The notes: a model not told the origin generated them from the letters alone. Positions 50,537 to 59,837 are shown, counted from the stretch's first letter. The stretch: DNA of 64,000 nucleotides from Hydrogenophaga aromaticivorans (GCF_013387465.1 NZ_VYGV01000028.1:186001-250000); one strand, 5' to 3'. Numbers and translations are program-made.

Positions 50537-50894
50537 GTGTCTTGACCTAGAGACTCCCCCTATGAAGGGGCAGGGTAAGCGCTGTGCTCGTCAGACGAAT
50601 TCGCGCGGGATGGGTGGAGTGGTGCGTCCCTCCGGGCGGATGAGGCCCGTCAGTGGAGAAAAAGGAGGGCGGATTGTACCCCGGGGAGCTCAGCCGGGTC
50701 GCCACCGTGGGCGTTCGGTGGCGGGCCGTCTGAAGGGGCTTTGCCTCTCATGGCGTCCCGGTCCGGCGGGGGGATAAAATCCCCGCTTGCTGCGGTGCAT
50801 CCGTCGGTCGGCGGTTGTCCTGCTTGCCCGCCTTCAGGGATGCCCGGTCCGGGCCATTCGAGCTCTGGCCGCAGCCGCTTCTTTTCTCGCTCGC
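50537..50894. other. 358-bp gap between the Rieske gene and xseB
   Basis: A divergent promoter region. GGGGATAAAATCCCC near 50770 is a short inverted repeat whose GATAAAAT core could act as a -10 for xseB. CTCCCCCTATGAAGGGGCAG near 50555 is a small hairpin upstream of the Rieske start. No convincing gene is present. Confidence 0.4.
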
Positions 50895-51164
50895 ATGACC
50901 ACATCCACCACCACCAAGTCATCCCGCTCAGCGGGACGCGCCGCCGCGTCTGCTGACGTGGCCGTCAGCTACGAAGCGGCCCTGGAAGAACTGGAGCAAC
51001 TGGTGTCCCAGCTGGATGCGGGCCAGCTGCCGCTGGACCAGTTGCTCACGCGCTACCAGCGCGGCGCCGAACTGCTGTCCTACTGCCGCGGCCGGCTCGA
51101 AGCGGTGGAAAACCAGATCCAGCTGCTCGAAGGCGGCGAGCTCAAACCCTGGAGCGCTTCTTGA
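50895..51164 (+). CDS. xseB: exodeoxyribonuclease VII small subunit
   Basis: An 89-residue XseB, the small subunit that binds XseA and forms single-strand-specific exonuclease VII. The domain VSYEAALEELEQLVSQLDAG and LPLDQLLTRYQRGAELLSYC is diagnostic. The N-terminal 25 residues are a Ser/Thr/Ala-rich extension with no known role. It overlaps the possible TTG start of ispA and begins the usual xseB-ispA-dxs isoprenoid block. Confidence 0.93.
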   Translation: MTTSTTTKSSRSAGRAAASADVAVSYEAALEELEQLVSQLDAGQLPLDQLLTRYQRGAELLSYCRGRLEAVENQIQLLEGGELKPWSAS

Positions 51165-51172
51165 GCGCGGCG

Positions 51173-52066
51173 ATGTCCGATGGGGTGGGTTTTGTGACCT
51201 GGCGCGCCGCGCAGCAGGCGCTCGTTGAGCGGGCGCTGAACGACTGGGTGTCGCCCGACGCGCCGGCGGGCCTCGGGCTGGCCATGCGCTACGCGGTGCT
51301 CGATGGCGGCAAGCGCCTGCGCCCGCTGCTGGTGCTCGCCGCCTGCGAAGCGGTGCAGGGGAACGCCGGCACCGCCCTGCGGGCCGCCTGCGCGGTCGAA
51401 CTGATCCACGCCTACTCGCTGGTGCACGACGACATGCCCTGCATGGACAACGACGTATTGCGTCGGGGCAAGCCCACGGTCCATGTGCAGTTTGGCGAGG
51501 CCCAGGCCTTGCTGGCGGGTGACGCCTTGCAGGCGCTGGCCTTTGAGCTGCTGGTGCCCGATGACGGATCCACCGACGCCGCCCTCTCGGCCACACTGTG
51601 CCGCCAGCTCGCGCAGGCCGCCGGTGCGGCGGGTATGGCCGGAGGGCAGGCGATCGACCTCGCCAGCGTGGGCAGCGCGCTGGACCGGTCGGCGCTGGAA
51701 GCCATGCACCGCTGCAAGACCGGCGCGCTGCTGCAGGCCAGCGTGATGATGGGCGCGGCCACCGGGCAGCCGAGCGGGCACGCGCTCGCCTGCCTGCGCC
51801 GCTACGGCGACCGCCTGGGCCTGGCGTTTCAGGTGGTGGACGACATCCTTGACGTCACCACCGACTCGGCCACGCTGGGCAAGACCGCCGGCAAGGACGC
51901 CGCCTGCGACAAGCCGACTTTTGTTTCCCTGATGGGGCTGGCGCCGGCCCAGGCCTGCGCCGATCGCCTGCTCGACGAAGCCCACGAGGACCTGCGCAAC
52001 AGCGGCCTCGCCCACACCGAGACTTTGCATGCACTGGCCGACTGGGTCGGACGGCGCGTCAGCTGA
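51173..52066 (+). CDS. ispA: farnesyl diphosphate synthase family protein
   Basis: A 297-residue (from the ATG at 51173) trans-prenyl diphosphate synthase. The first Asp-rich motif is LVHDDMPCMDNDVLRRGKPT, the second is QVVDDILDVT, and GKTAGKDAACDKPTFVSLMG completes the site. These are type II FPP synthase features, giving C15 from IPP and DMAPP for quinones and polyprenols. A TTG at 51161 overlaps the xseB stop and could be the true start, adding four residues. It lies 30 bp before dxs. Confidence 0.93.
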   Translation: MSDGVGFVTWRAAQQALVERALNDWVSPDAPAGLGLAMRYAVLDGGKRLRPLLVLAACEAVQGNAGTALRAACAVELIHAYSLVHDDMPCMDNDVLRRGKPTVHVQFGEAQALLAGDALQALAFELLVPDDGSTDAALSATLCRQLAQAAGAAGMAGGQAIDLASVGSALDRSALEAMHRCKTGALLQASVMMGAATGQPSGHALACLRRYGDRLGLAFQVVDDILDVTTDSATLGKTAGKDAACDKPTFVSLMGLAPAQACADRLLDEAHEDLRNSGLAHTETLHALADWVGRRVS

Positions 52067-52096
52067 GCCCCACTACAACAAGCGCCGCACTCCACG

Positions 52097-53998
52097 ATGG
52101 TCATGAGCTCACTTCTGTCTTCCATTGAATCGCCGGCCGACCTGCGCCAGCTCTCCCGTGCCCAACTGCATCCGCTGGCCGATGAACTGCGGGCCTTCGT
52201 GATCGACAGCGTGGCCCGCACCGGCGGCCACCTCAGTTCCAACCTCGGCACGGTGGAACTCACCGTCGCGCTGCACTACGTCTTCAACACCCCCGAAGAC
52301 CGCCTGGTCTGGGACGTGGGCCACCAGACCTATCCGCACAAGATCCTCACCGGCCGGCGCGACCGGATGAACACGCTGCGCCAGCTCGGCGGCATCAGCG
52401 GTTTCCCGCGCCGCGACGAAAGCGAATACGACACCTTCGGCACCGCGCACTCGTCCACCAGCATCTCGGCCGCGCTCGGCATGGCGATGGCGGCCAAGAT
52501 GAAGGGCGAGAGCCGCCACTCCGTGGCCATCATCGGCGACGGCGCCATGACCGCGGGCATGGCCTTCGAAGCGCTGAACAACGCGGGCGTGGCCGACGGC
52601 CGCCTGCTGGTGGTGCTCAACGACAACGACATGTCGATCTCGCCGCCGGTGGGCGCGCTCAACCGCTACCTGGCCCAGTTGCTTAGCGGCCAGTTCTACG
52701 CCGCGGCCAAGAACGTGGGCAAGCAGGTGCTCAAGGGCGCGCCGCCGCTGTTCGAACTTGCCAAGCGCCTGGAAGAACACGCCAAGGGCATGGTGGTGCC
52801 GGCCACGCTGTTCGAAAAGTTCGGTTTCAACTACATCGGCCCCATCGATGGCCACGACCTGGACTCGCTGATCCCCACGCTGGAGAACATCCGCCACCTG
52901 CTCGACAAGGACAGTGGCCCGCAGTTCCTGCACGTGGTGACCAAGAAGGGTCAGGGCTACAAGCTGGCCGAGGCCGACCCGGTGGCGTACCACGGCCCGG
53001 GCAAGTTCGACCCGGCCGTGGGCCTGGTCAAACCGGTCACACCGCCCAAGCCCACCTTCACGCAGGTGTTTGGCCAGTGGCTGTGCGACATGGCCGAAGC
53101 CGATCCCAAGCTGGTGGGCATCACGCCCGCGATGCGCGAAGGTTCGGGCATGGTCGAGTTCGAGCGCCGCTTCCCCGGCCGCTACTTCGACGTCGGCATT
53201 GCCGAGCAACACGCCGTGACCTTTGCCGCTGGCCTGGCCTGCGAAGGCCTGAAGCCGGTGGTGGCGATCTACTCGACCTTCCTGCAGCGCGCCTACGACC
53301 AGCTCATCCACGACGTGGCGTTGCAGAACCTGCCCATGGTCTTCGCGCTCGACCGCGCTGGCCTGGTGGGGGCCGACGGCGCCACCCACGCGGGGGCCTA
53401 CGACATCGCCTTTCTGCGCTGCATCCCCAACATGTCGATCGCCTGCCCGGCCGACGAAGCCGAGTGCCGGCAGCTGCTCAGCACGGCCCACGCGCAAAAC
53501 CACCCGGTGGCGGTGCGTTATCCACGCGGCGCGGGTGTGGGCACGAAGGTGCCGGCCGGACTCGAAGGCCTGCCCTTTGGCAAGGGTGAGATGCGCCGCA
53601 CCGGTCGCCACGTGGCCATCCTGGCGTTCGGCACGCTGCTCTACCCGGCGCTGGAAGCGGCAGAGCAGCTGGGCGCCAGCGTGGCCAACATGCGCTGGGC
53701 CAAGCCGCTGGATATTGAGCTGCTTCGTGAACTCGCGCAGACGCACCAGGCGCTGGTGACGGTCGAGGAAGGCTGTGCCATGGGCGGTGCCGGCAGCGCG
53801 GTGCTGGAAGCACTGCAGGCCGAAGGCTTTGCCATGCCGGTGTTGCAATTGGGACTGTCCGATGTGTTCACCGAACACGGCGATCCGGCGAAGCTGCTGG
53901 CCGCTGAGGGGCTGGATGCCTCGGGCATCGAGCGCTCCGTGCGGGCGCGTTTCGCCAGCCTTCTCGACAACGTGTCGGGCCTGAAAGTGGTGGCCTGA
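52097..53998 (+). CDS. dxs: 1-deoxy-D-xylulose-5-phosphate synthase
   Basis: A 633-residue thiamine-diphosphate enzyme that joins pyruvate and glyceraldehyde 3-phosphate, the entry step of the MEP isoprenoid pathway. The TPP motif is GDGAMTAGMAFEALNNAG with VVLNDNDMSIS; HSSTSISAALGMAMA and the transketolase block DVGIAEQHAVTFAAGLACEG are intact. A second ATG lies 6 nt downstream. Its TGA overlaps the folE2 ATG, so the two are translationally coupled. The length is standard. Confidence 0.96.
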   Translation: MVMSSLLSSIESPADLRQLSRAQLHPLADELRAFVIDSVARTGGHLSSNLGTVELTVALHYVFNTPEDRLVWDVGHQTYPHKILTGRRDRMNTLRQLGGISGFPRRDESEYDTFGTAHSSTSISAALGMAMAAKMKGESRHSVAIIGDGAMTAGMAFEALNNAGVADGRLLVVLNDNDMSISPPVGALNRYLAQLLSGQFYAAAKNVGKQVLKGAPPLFELAKRLEEHAKGMVVPATLFEKFGFNYIGPIDGHDLDSLIPTLENIRHLLDKDSGPQFLHVVTKKGQGYKLAEADPVAYHGPGKFDPAVGLVKPVTPPKPTFTQVFGQWLCDMAEADPKLVGITPAMREGSGMVEFERRFPGRYFDVGIAEQHAVTFAAGLACEGLKPVVAIYSTFLQRAYDQLIHDVALQNLPMVFALDRAGLVGADGATHAGAYDIAFLRCIPNMSIACPADEAECRQLLSTAHAQNHPVAVRYPRGAGVGTKVPAGLEGLPFGKGEMRRTGRHVAILAFGTLLYPALEAAEQLGASVANMRWAKPLDIELLRELAQTHQALVTVEEGCAMGGAGSAVLEALQAEGFAMPVLQLGLSDVFTEHGDPAKLLAAEGLDASGIERSVRARFASLLDNVSGLKVVA

Positions 53999-54819
53999 TG
54001 AGCGATCTGTCGAGCGGCGTGCGCGCCGTCATGCCCGATGTGCAAGGGCGGCAAGATGTGCGCGCCATGCCGATTGCCCGCGTGGGCGTGAAAAACCTGC
54101 GCTACCCGCTGGTGCTGGACGTGGCGGGCCGGGCGCAACACAGCGTGGGGCTCTGGGACCTGCATGTGGGGCTGAAGGCCGAGCAGAAGGGCGCCCACAT
54201 GTCGCGCCTGCTGGCCTGGCTGGATGCGTTCACGCTCGAGGGCGAGGTGGTTGACTTCGATCGGCTGCAGCGGGCCATGCCCGAGCTCATGGCGCTGCTG
54301 GAGACCGACAGCGCAGGCCTCTCTGTGAGCTTTCCGTTTTTCATCCGCAAGACGGCCCCGGTATCGGGTCAGCAAAGCCTGCTCGAATACGAAGGCGGCT
54401 GGCTGGCGCGCTGCGAAGGCGGGCACACCGAAGTGCGCATGGTGGCCACGGTGCCGGTGAAGTCGCTGTGCCCGTGTTCGAAAGAGGTCAGCGAAGACGG
54501 TGCACACAACCAGCGTTCGCACATCCGCCTGGAGGTTCTGTTGGGCAAGGCCGTGCCCTGGGCCGAGCTGGTGCGTTTTGCCGAAGACCATGCATCGTGC
54601 GAGCTCTGGGGGCTGCTCAAGCGCAGCGATGAGAAGTGGGTCACCGAGCGGGCTTATGCCCACCCCAAGTTCGTCGAAGACCTGGTGCGTGATGTGGCGC
54701 TGGCGCTGAACGACGATCCGCGCGTGCTGGCCTACACCGTGGACGTCATCAACTTCGAATCGATCCACGCGCACGATGTGCATGCACGGATCGCACACGA
54801 CAAAAAAACCACCGTTTGA
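53998..54819 (+). CDS. folE2: GTP cyclohydrolase FolE2
   Basis: A 273-residue type IB GTP cyclohydrolase that makes dihydroneopterin triphosphate for folate. The conserved Cys is in VKSLCPCSKEVSEDGAHNQR, followed by SHIRLEVLLGKAVPWAEL and ERAYAHPKFVEDLVRDVA. FolE2 enzymes tolerate other metals than zinc and are often induced by zinc limitation. Here the gene is attached directly to dxs by a TGATG overlap, so it appears constitutive with isoprenoid synthesis. No Zur box is visible between the genes. Confidence 0.93.
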   Translation: MSDLSSGVRAVMPDVQGRQDVRAMPIARVGVKNLRYPLVLDVAGRAQHSVGLWDLHVGLKAEQKGAHMSRLLAWLDAFTLEGEVVDFDRLQRAMPELMALLETDSAGLSVSFPFFIRKTAPVSGQQSLLEYEGGWLARCEGGHTEVRMVATVPVKSLCPCSKEVSEDGAHNQRSHIRLEVLLGKAVPWAELVRFAEDHASCELWGLLKRSDEKWVTERAYAHPKFVEDLVRDVALALNDDPRVLAYTVDVINFESIHAHDVHARIAHDKKTTV

Positions 54820-55058
54820 GTCGACCGAAGCACGCGGTTCCGTGAGCATTTTTCACGCGAACCTTGAAGTGTTTTTCATTTCCCCCGCAAGCGTGTGAAA
54901 AGCACGTCACAAAGCGGACTTGGATGCCTTTTCCCGAGGGAAAACCCGTGAAGGCGGGGTCTGTGCGTTCCTTACAATCCACTGGCCTAAGCGCCTTTGC
55001 CAAACACCACAACCGTGCGTGCTGGTCGAGAAAAAATCACCTAAATGGAGTTGTAACT
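54820..55058 (+). promoter_or_regulatory. leader of the TRAP operon
   Basis: A 239-bp gap, AT-richer than the genes. TACAAT at 54974-54979 is a good -10; the -35 region is weak. TTTTTCACGCG near 54849 and GCGTGTGAAAA near 54891 are partly complementary and may be a regulator site. GGAG 8 nt before 55059 is the ribosome binding site. Confidence 0.4.
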
Positions 55059-56138
55059 ATGGATCGTCGTTCCATCATCAAGCATGCCGGCATTGCCGGT
55101 GTGCTGGCCGCAGGCGCCGCGCCCGCGGTGCATGCCCAGGCCACCATCCGCTGGCGACTCGCCTCCAGCTTCCCGAAAGCGCTGGACACCATCTTTGGTG
55201 CGGCCGATGTGTTCGCCAAGAAGGTCGGTGACATGACCGGTGGCAAGTTCAGCATCTCGGTGCACCCGGGCGGCGAGCTGATGCCCGCGTTCGGCGTGGT
55301 GGACGGCGTGCAGCAGGGTACGGTCGAAGCCGCCCACACGGCGCCTTATTACTTCTTCGGCAAGGACGACACCTTCGCCATGGGCACGGCCATTCCGTTC
55401 GGCCTGAACAGCCGCCAGCTGACCGCCTGGTACTACGACGGCAACGGCCTGAAGCTGTTCCGCGAGTTCTACGACAAGTACAACATCGTGAACTTCCCCG
55501 GCGGCAACACCGGTGCCCAGATGGGCGGCTGGTACCGCAAGGAAATCAAGGGCGTTGCCGACATCAAGGGTCTGAAGATGCGCATCGGCGGTTTCGCCGG
55601 CAAGGTGTTCACCCGCATGGGTGGCGTGCCACAGAACATCCCCGGTGGCGAGATCTACCAGGCGCTGGAAAAGGGCACCATCGACGCGACCGAGTGGGTC
55701 GGTCCTTACGACGACGAGAAGCTGGGCTTCCAGAAGGTCGCCAAGAACTACTATTACCCCGGCTGGTGGGAAGGCGGCGCACAGCTCGACTTCTACATCA
55801 ACAAGACGGCGTTCAACGCCCTCTCGAAAGAGAACCAGGCCATCGTCGAAGCCGCTGCCGCCTACGCACACACCGAAATGCAGGCTCGCTACGATGCCCG
55901 CAATCCGGCCGCTCTCAAGCGCCTGGTGGCCGGTGGTGCCAAGGTGCTGCCGTTCCCCAAGGCCGTGATGGACCTGGCCTACAAGGAGGCGATGGCGCTC
56001 TACGCCGAGTTGAACGACACCAACCCGGCCTGGAAGAAGATTTACACCGACTATTCGGCCTTCCGCAAGGACCAGAACCTCTGGTTCCGCTTCACCGAAG
56101 CCCAGTTCGACCGCTACATGCAGTCGGCCAAGCTGTAA
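55059..56138 (+). CDS. TRAP transporter substrate-binding protein (TakP-like)
   Basis: A 359-residue periplasmic binding protein. The signal is Tat-like: DRRSIIKHAGIAGVLAAGAA, cut after VHAQ. The mature part opens IRWRLASSFPKALDTIFGAA and contains GGWYRKEIKGVADIKGLKMR, the Arg region that salt-bridges a carboxylate, and EGGAQLDFYINKTAFNALS. The blocks resemble the alpha-keto acid binder TakP, so a keto acid or other organic acid is the likely ligand. A terminator separates it from the membrane subunit genes, which would favour excess binding protein. Confidence 0.9.
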   Translation: MDRRSIIKHAGIAGVLAAGAAPAVHAQATIRWRLASSFPKALDTIFGAADVFAKKVGDMTGGKFSISVHPGGELMPAFGVVDGVQQGTVEAAHTAPYYFFGKDDTFAMGTAIPFGLNSRQLTAWYYDGNGLKLFREFYDKYNIVNFPGGNTGAQMGGWYRKEIKGVADIKGLKMRIGGFAGKVFTRMGGVPQNIPGGEIYQALEKGTIDATEWVGPYDDEKLGFQKVAKNYYYPGWWEGGAQLDFYINKTAFNALSKENQAIVEAAAAYAHTEMQARYDARNPAALKRLVAGGAKVLPFPKAVMDLAYKEAMALYAELNDTNPAWKKIYTDYSAFRKDQNLWFRFTEAQFDRYMQSAKL

Positions 56139-56156
56139 TCGGCGAACAAGCCTGGC

Positions 56157-56183
56157 AAAAAACCCCGCTCTGCGGGGTTTTTT
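56157..56183 (+). terminator. attenuator-like terminator after the TRAP binding protein gene
   Basis: Arms CCCCGC (56163-56168) and GCGGGG (56172-56177) form a stem extended by A-T pairs on both sides, followed by six T. Read-through would feed the permease genes. Confidence 0.8.
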
Positions 56184-56317
56184 GTGCAGACTGGTCTTCA
56201 TGTCCGTGACCCGGCCATGGCATCCATCGCCTCATCGCACAGTCTCTCTGATCAGAGGCCCCGCTTTCGCTAAACTGGCGGGCTTGCCACGAGCAACCCA
56301 TCCAAACGGGGATTCCC

Positions 56318-56920
56318 ATGTCGTTCCTACTCCAAATATCCCGGCTCATCGATGCCGTCAGCGAGCTCATCGGCAAGCTGGCCATGTGGCTCATCCTGGC
56401 CGCCACGCTCATCAGCACGGGCAACGCCCTCATCCGCAAAATCTTCGGCACCAGCTCCAACGCCTGGCTTGAAATCCAGTGGTACCTGTTTGCCGCTGTG
56501 TTCATGCTCGGTGGTGGCTACGCCTTTCTGCGCAACGCGCACGTGCGCATCGACTTCATATCCAGCAAATTCACCGACCGAACCCGCAACTGGATCGATA
56601 TCGGCGGCATCCTGGTCTTCCTGTTCCCCCTGTGCTACATGATGGTGACACTCGGCTGGCCCTTGTTCATCAACGCGCTGGAATCGGGCGAGATGTCGTC
56701 CAACTCCGGGGGGTTGATCCGCTGGCCGGTGTACGCCCTGATTCCGCTGGGCTTTGCGCTGCTGTTCGTGCAGGGCATCTCCGAACTGATCAAACGTTTT
56801 GCCTTCCTCAACGGTCAGGGTCCTGATGTCCTGAGCCATTCCGGCCCCAGTGAAACCGAACTGCTGGCGCAAGAGATCGCCGAACAGGAAAAAGCCCGTC
56901 AAGCGGGAGCATCAGCATGA
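56318..56920 (+). CDS. TRAP transporter small permease (DctQ)
   Basis: A 200-residue inner-membrane protein with four hydrophobic helices. Typical DctQ blocks are SNAWLEIQWYLFAAVFMLGG and FLRNAHVRIDFISSKFTDRT. It pairs with DctM in Na-driven TRAP uptake. The C-terminal 30 residues are polar and acidic. Its end overlaps dctM by ATGA. It starts 179 nt after the binding protein stop, beyond a terminator. Confidence 0.92.
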   Translation: MSFLLQISRLIDAVSELIGKLAMWLILAATLISTGNALIRKIFGTSSNAWLEIQWYLFAAVFMLGGGYAFLRNAHVRIDFISSKFTDRTRNWIDIGGILVFLFPLCYMMVTLGWPLFINALESGEMSSNSGGLIRWPVYALIPLGFALLFVQGISELIKRFAFLNGQGPDVLSHSGPSETELLAQEIAEQEKARQAGASA

Positions 56921-58728
56921 TTGAATTTTTGACGTCCAACTTTGTCCCGATGATGTTCACCGGGCTGCTGGTTTTCCTGTTGATGGGATTTCCGGTCTCG
57001 TTCTCCCTGGCCGCGACCGGTCTGTTCTTCGGCTTCATCGGCATGGAGCTGGAGCTGTTTCCCTCCAACCTGTTCCAGGCCCTGCCGCTGCGGGTGTTCG
57101 GCATCATGCAGAACGACACGCTGCTGGCGATTCCGTTCTTCACGTTGATGGGCATCATCCTGGAGCGCAGCCGAATGGCCGAGGACCTGCTGGAGACGGT
57201 GGGCCAGGTGTTCGGTCCGCTGCGCGGGGGTGTGGGCATCGCCGTGGTGCTGGTGGGTGCGCTGCTCGCAGCCACCACCGGCGTGGTGGCCGCGTCGGTG
57301 ATCTCGATGGGTTTGATCGCCATGCCCATCATGCTGCGCTACGGCTACAACCGCACCATCGCCACCGGCACCATCACCGCATCCGGCACGCTGGCGCAGG
57401 CACTGCCGCCGTCGCTGGTGCTGATCGTGCTGGCCGACCAACTGGGTCGTTCGGTGGGCGACATGTACGCCGGTGCACTGATCCCCGGCCTGGCGCTGGT
57501 GGGCCTCTACCTGGTTTTCATCGTCGTGGTGGCGCTGGTCAAACCTTCGTGGGTGCCGGCGCTGCCGGCCGAAGCGCGCATCTACAACGAGCCCAATGGC
57601 TCCAGCGGCCACCGGTCGCTGCTGGCTTTGCTGCTGCTGTGTGCCGCGGCCGGCTACGGCTGGTCCCAGGTGCATGAGTCGATCATGAACCCCTGGCTGG
57701 AGCGTGAAATGCCCGCGCCCGGTGACGAGGTCTTCATCCTGTCGATGACCGTCAGCGCGTTTCTTGCACTGGCACTGGCACTGGTCAACAGGCTGTTCGG
57801 CATCGGCCTGCTCTCGCGCCTGACCGAGCGTGTGACCTTCGTGCTGATCCCGCCGCTGGTGCTGATCTTCCTGGTGCTCGGTACGATTTTCCTGGGTGTT
57901 GCGACGCCCACGGAAGGTGGTGCCATGGGTGCCATCGGCGCCCTGATCATGGCGGGTGCGCGCCGCACACTGTCGTTTGGTCTGCTCAAGCAGGCGCTGG
58001 AGAACACCACCAAGCTGGCCATCTTCGTGCTGTTCATCCTGATCGGCTCGACCGTGTTCAGCTTCACCTTCAACGCGGCAGACGGCCACATCTGGGTGGA
58101 ACACCTGTTCGCCAAGTTACCCGGTGGACAGTTGGGCTTCCTGCTGTTCGTGAACGCGCTGGTGTTCGTGCTCGGCATGTTCATCGATTTCTTCGAAATC
58201 GCCTTCATCGTGGTGCCGCTGCTGGCCCCCGTGGCCGACAAGCTGGGCATCGACCTGATCTGGTTCGGCATCATCCTGGCCATGAACCTGCAGACCTCGT
58301 TTCTCACGCCGCCGTTTGGCTTTGCGCTGTTCTACCTGCGCAGTGTGGCCGCGCGCAACGACTACGACGACGTGATCACGGGCGAGCGCATTCCGGCGGT
58401 GACCACGGCGCAAATCTACAAGGGCTCCATCGCCTTCATCATCCTGCAGCTCATCATGGTCGCGGTGATCGTGTTCAACCCGGGTATCGTGACCGGCAAC
58501 CTCGACAAGGCGGCTGTGGTGGACGATGCCACGGTGGACGACATGCTCAACAACATGCAGGATCTGCAGAGCGAAGAAAACACAGAGCCGAACATGGACG
58601 CTTCCGGGGAAGAGAGCCCTGCGGCCAGCGATGCAGCGCCGGCGGATGACGCTGCAGCCCCGCCCGCAGTCGAAGAAGAGGTTGACCCGGCCAAGGCACT
58701 CGAAGACGCCGTCAAGAAAGCCGAGTGA
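56917..58728 (+). CDS. TRAP transporter large permease (DctM) with acidic tail
   Basis: A 603-residue permease, about 170 residues longer than standard DctM. The core is typical: LLVFLLMGFPVSFSLAATGL, GILERS-type loop, and MNLQTSFLTPPFGFALFYLR near the end of the second half. A central insertion with extra helices splits the two halves, as in the keto-acid/mannitol-type TRAP family. After the last helix comes a soluble tail of about 70 residues very rich in Asp, Glu, Ala and Pro. Its TGA overlaps the dut ATG. Confidence 0.9.
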   Translation: MIEFLTSNFVPMMFTGLLVFLLMGFPVSFSLAATGLFFGFIGMELELFPSNLFQALPLRVFGIMQNDTLLAIPFFTLMGIILERSRMAEDLLETVGQVFGPLRGGVGIAVVLVGALLAATTGVVAASVISMGLIAMPIMLRYGYNRTIATGTITASGTLAQALPPSLVLIVLADQLGRSVGDMYAGALIPGLALVGLYLVFIVVVALVKPSWVPALPAEARIYNEPNGSSGHRSLLALLLLCAAAGYGWSQVHESIMNPWLEREMPAPGDEVFILSMTVSAFLALALALVNRLFGIGLLSRLTERVTFVLIPPLVLIFLVLGTIFLGVATPTEGGAMGAIGALIMAGARRTLSFGLLKQALENTTKLAIFVLFILIGSTVFSFTFNAADGHIWVEHLFAKLPGGQLGFLLFVNALVFVLGMFIDFFEIAFIVVPLLAPVADKLGIDLIWFGIILAMNLQTSFLTPPFGFALFYLRSVAARNDYDDVITGERIPAVTTAQIYKGSIAFIILQLIMVAVIVFNPGIVTGNLDKAAVVDDATVDDMLNNMQDLQSEENTEPNMDASGEESPAASDAAPADDAAAPPAVEEEVDPAKALEDAVKKAE

Positions 58729-59177
58729 TGCAGATCGATGTGAAAGTGCTGGACCCGCGCATGGCGGGCCAGCTCCCCGCTTATGCCACGTCCGGCAGCG
58801 CGGGGCTGGACCTGCGGGCCTGCCTCGATGCACCACTGACGCTGGCGCCCAACGCCTGGCAACTGGTGCCCACCGGGCTGGCCATCCACCTGGCCGACCC
58901 GGGCTATGCGGCCATGATCCTGCCGCGCTCGGGGCTGGGGCACAAGCATGGCATCGTGCTCGGCAACCTGGTGGGCCTGATCGACAGCGACTACCAGGGC
59001 CAGCTCATGGTGAGCGCCTGGAACCGCAGCGACGTGGCTTTCACCATTGAACCCATGGAGCGCATCGCGCAAATGGTGATCGTGCCGGTGGTGCAGGCGC
59101 ACTTCAACGTGGTGGACGATTTCGACGTGGCCAGCGAACGCGGGGCGGGCGGCTACGGTTCAACGGGCCGGGGCTGA
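58728..59177 (+). CDS. dut: dUTP diphosphatase
   Basis: A 149-residue trimeric dUTPase that hydrolyses dUTP to dUMP. All five motifs are seen: TSGSAGLDLRAC, LPRSGLGHKHGIVLGN, GLIDSDYQGQLMVSAWNRSD, ERIAQMVIVPV and the C-terminal RGAGGYGSTGRG. The ATG overlaps the TRAP dctM stop (TGATG), an unusual pairing that probably gives it the transporter promoter. A strong bidirectional terminator follows. Confidence 0.95.
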   Translation: MQIDVKVLDPRMAGQLPAYATSGSAGLDLRACLDAPLTLAPNAWQLVPTGLAIHLADPGYAAMILPRSGLGHKHGIVLGNLVGLIDSDYQGQLMVSAWNRSDVAFTIEPMERIAQMVIVPVVQAHFNVVDDFDVASERGAGGYGSTGRG

Positions 59178-59205
59178 CCGGTCACGGCGAATCTTCACCA
59201 GAAAC

Positions 59206-59239
59206 AACGAGAGGGCTGCATGTGCAGCCCTCTCGTTTT
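59206..59239. terminator. strong bidirectional terminator between dut and the slyD-like gene
   Basis: Perfect arms ACGAGAGGGCTGCA (59207-59220) and TGCAGCCCTCTCGT (59223-59236) with a 2-nt core, followed by T on the plus strand. It serves the convergent genes dut and the slyD-like gene. Confidence 0.9.
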
Positions 59240-59262
59240 TGGAGGCGATCCGTTTCGCAGGA

Positions 59263-59811
59263 TCAGTGAAGCGTGGGTTTGCCCGCAGCTTGGTCCGGGT
59301 CTGACGGTGCATCGCCGTTGTCAACCTGCATGCGGAAGAAGCCCGCGCCCAGCGTGCCACGACCGATTTCACTGATCAGCGCTTCGCGCACGGCGTGCAC
59401 CTTGAGGTGGATGCGCAAGGCGATGCCCGCCAGGGGGTGGTTGCCATCCATCACCACATGATCGGGGTAAATGTCGCTCACGAAATACAGGCGGTCGCGC
59501 GGCGCAGCAGCGTTGCAGCCCTCGGGCAGTCCCTCGAAGCCCATGCCTTCTTCGAGGTTGTCCGGGAACAGGTGGCGCGGCTCCAGAAAGAGCAGGCGAT
59601 CGTCGTAGTCGCCGAAGGCGTGCTGGGGTTCGAGCTGCAGCTCCACCGTATCGCCTTCCACATGGCCCTGCAGCGCCTCTTCGAGCCCGGCCAGCAGATC
59701 GTTGCCCCCCACCAGGAATTCGATCGGCTCTTCCAGCACGTCCAGCTCTTCGCCCAGGGTGTCCTTGAGTGTCCACGTCAGCGCGACGACGCACTGAGGG
59801 GTGATTTTCAT
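59263..59811 (-). CDS. SlyD-like FKBP peptidyl-prolyl isomerase
   Basis: A 182-residue FKBP of the SlyD/FkpB type with an inserted flap domain. FKBP blocks are LTWTLKDTLGEELDVLEEPI, FLVGGNDLLAGLEEALQGHV and the chaperone flap PQHAFGDYDDRLLFLEPRHL. The His-rich metal tail of SlyD is absent; instead the C-terminus is DNGDAPSDPDQAAGKPTLH. It helps folding of cytoplasmic proteins. The ATG at 59811 is used; an ATG at 59823 is an equally plausible start, leaving only 14 bp to the divergent roxA-like gene. Confidence 0.88.
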   Translation of the reverse strand: MKITPQCVVALTWTLKDTLGEELDVLEEPIEFLVGGNDLLAGLEEALQGHVEGDTVELQLEPQHAFGDYDDRLLFLEPRHLFPDNLEEGMGFEGLPEGCNAAAPRDRLYFVSDIYPDHVVMDGNHPLAGIALRIHLKVHAVREALISEIGRGTLGAGFFRMQVDNGDAPSDPDQAAGKPTLH

Positions 59812-59837
59812 CGTCGTTTTCATCAGACAATTGTCCC

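Noticed and set aside
54820..55058. Riboswitch in the TRAP leader
   Set aside because: No conserved aptamer core was recognised; only a weak inverted pair and a -10 element are visible.
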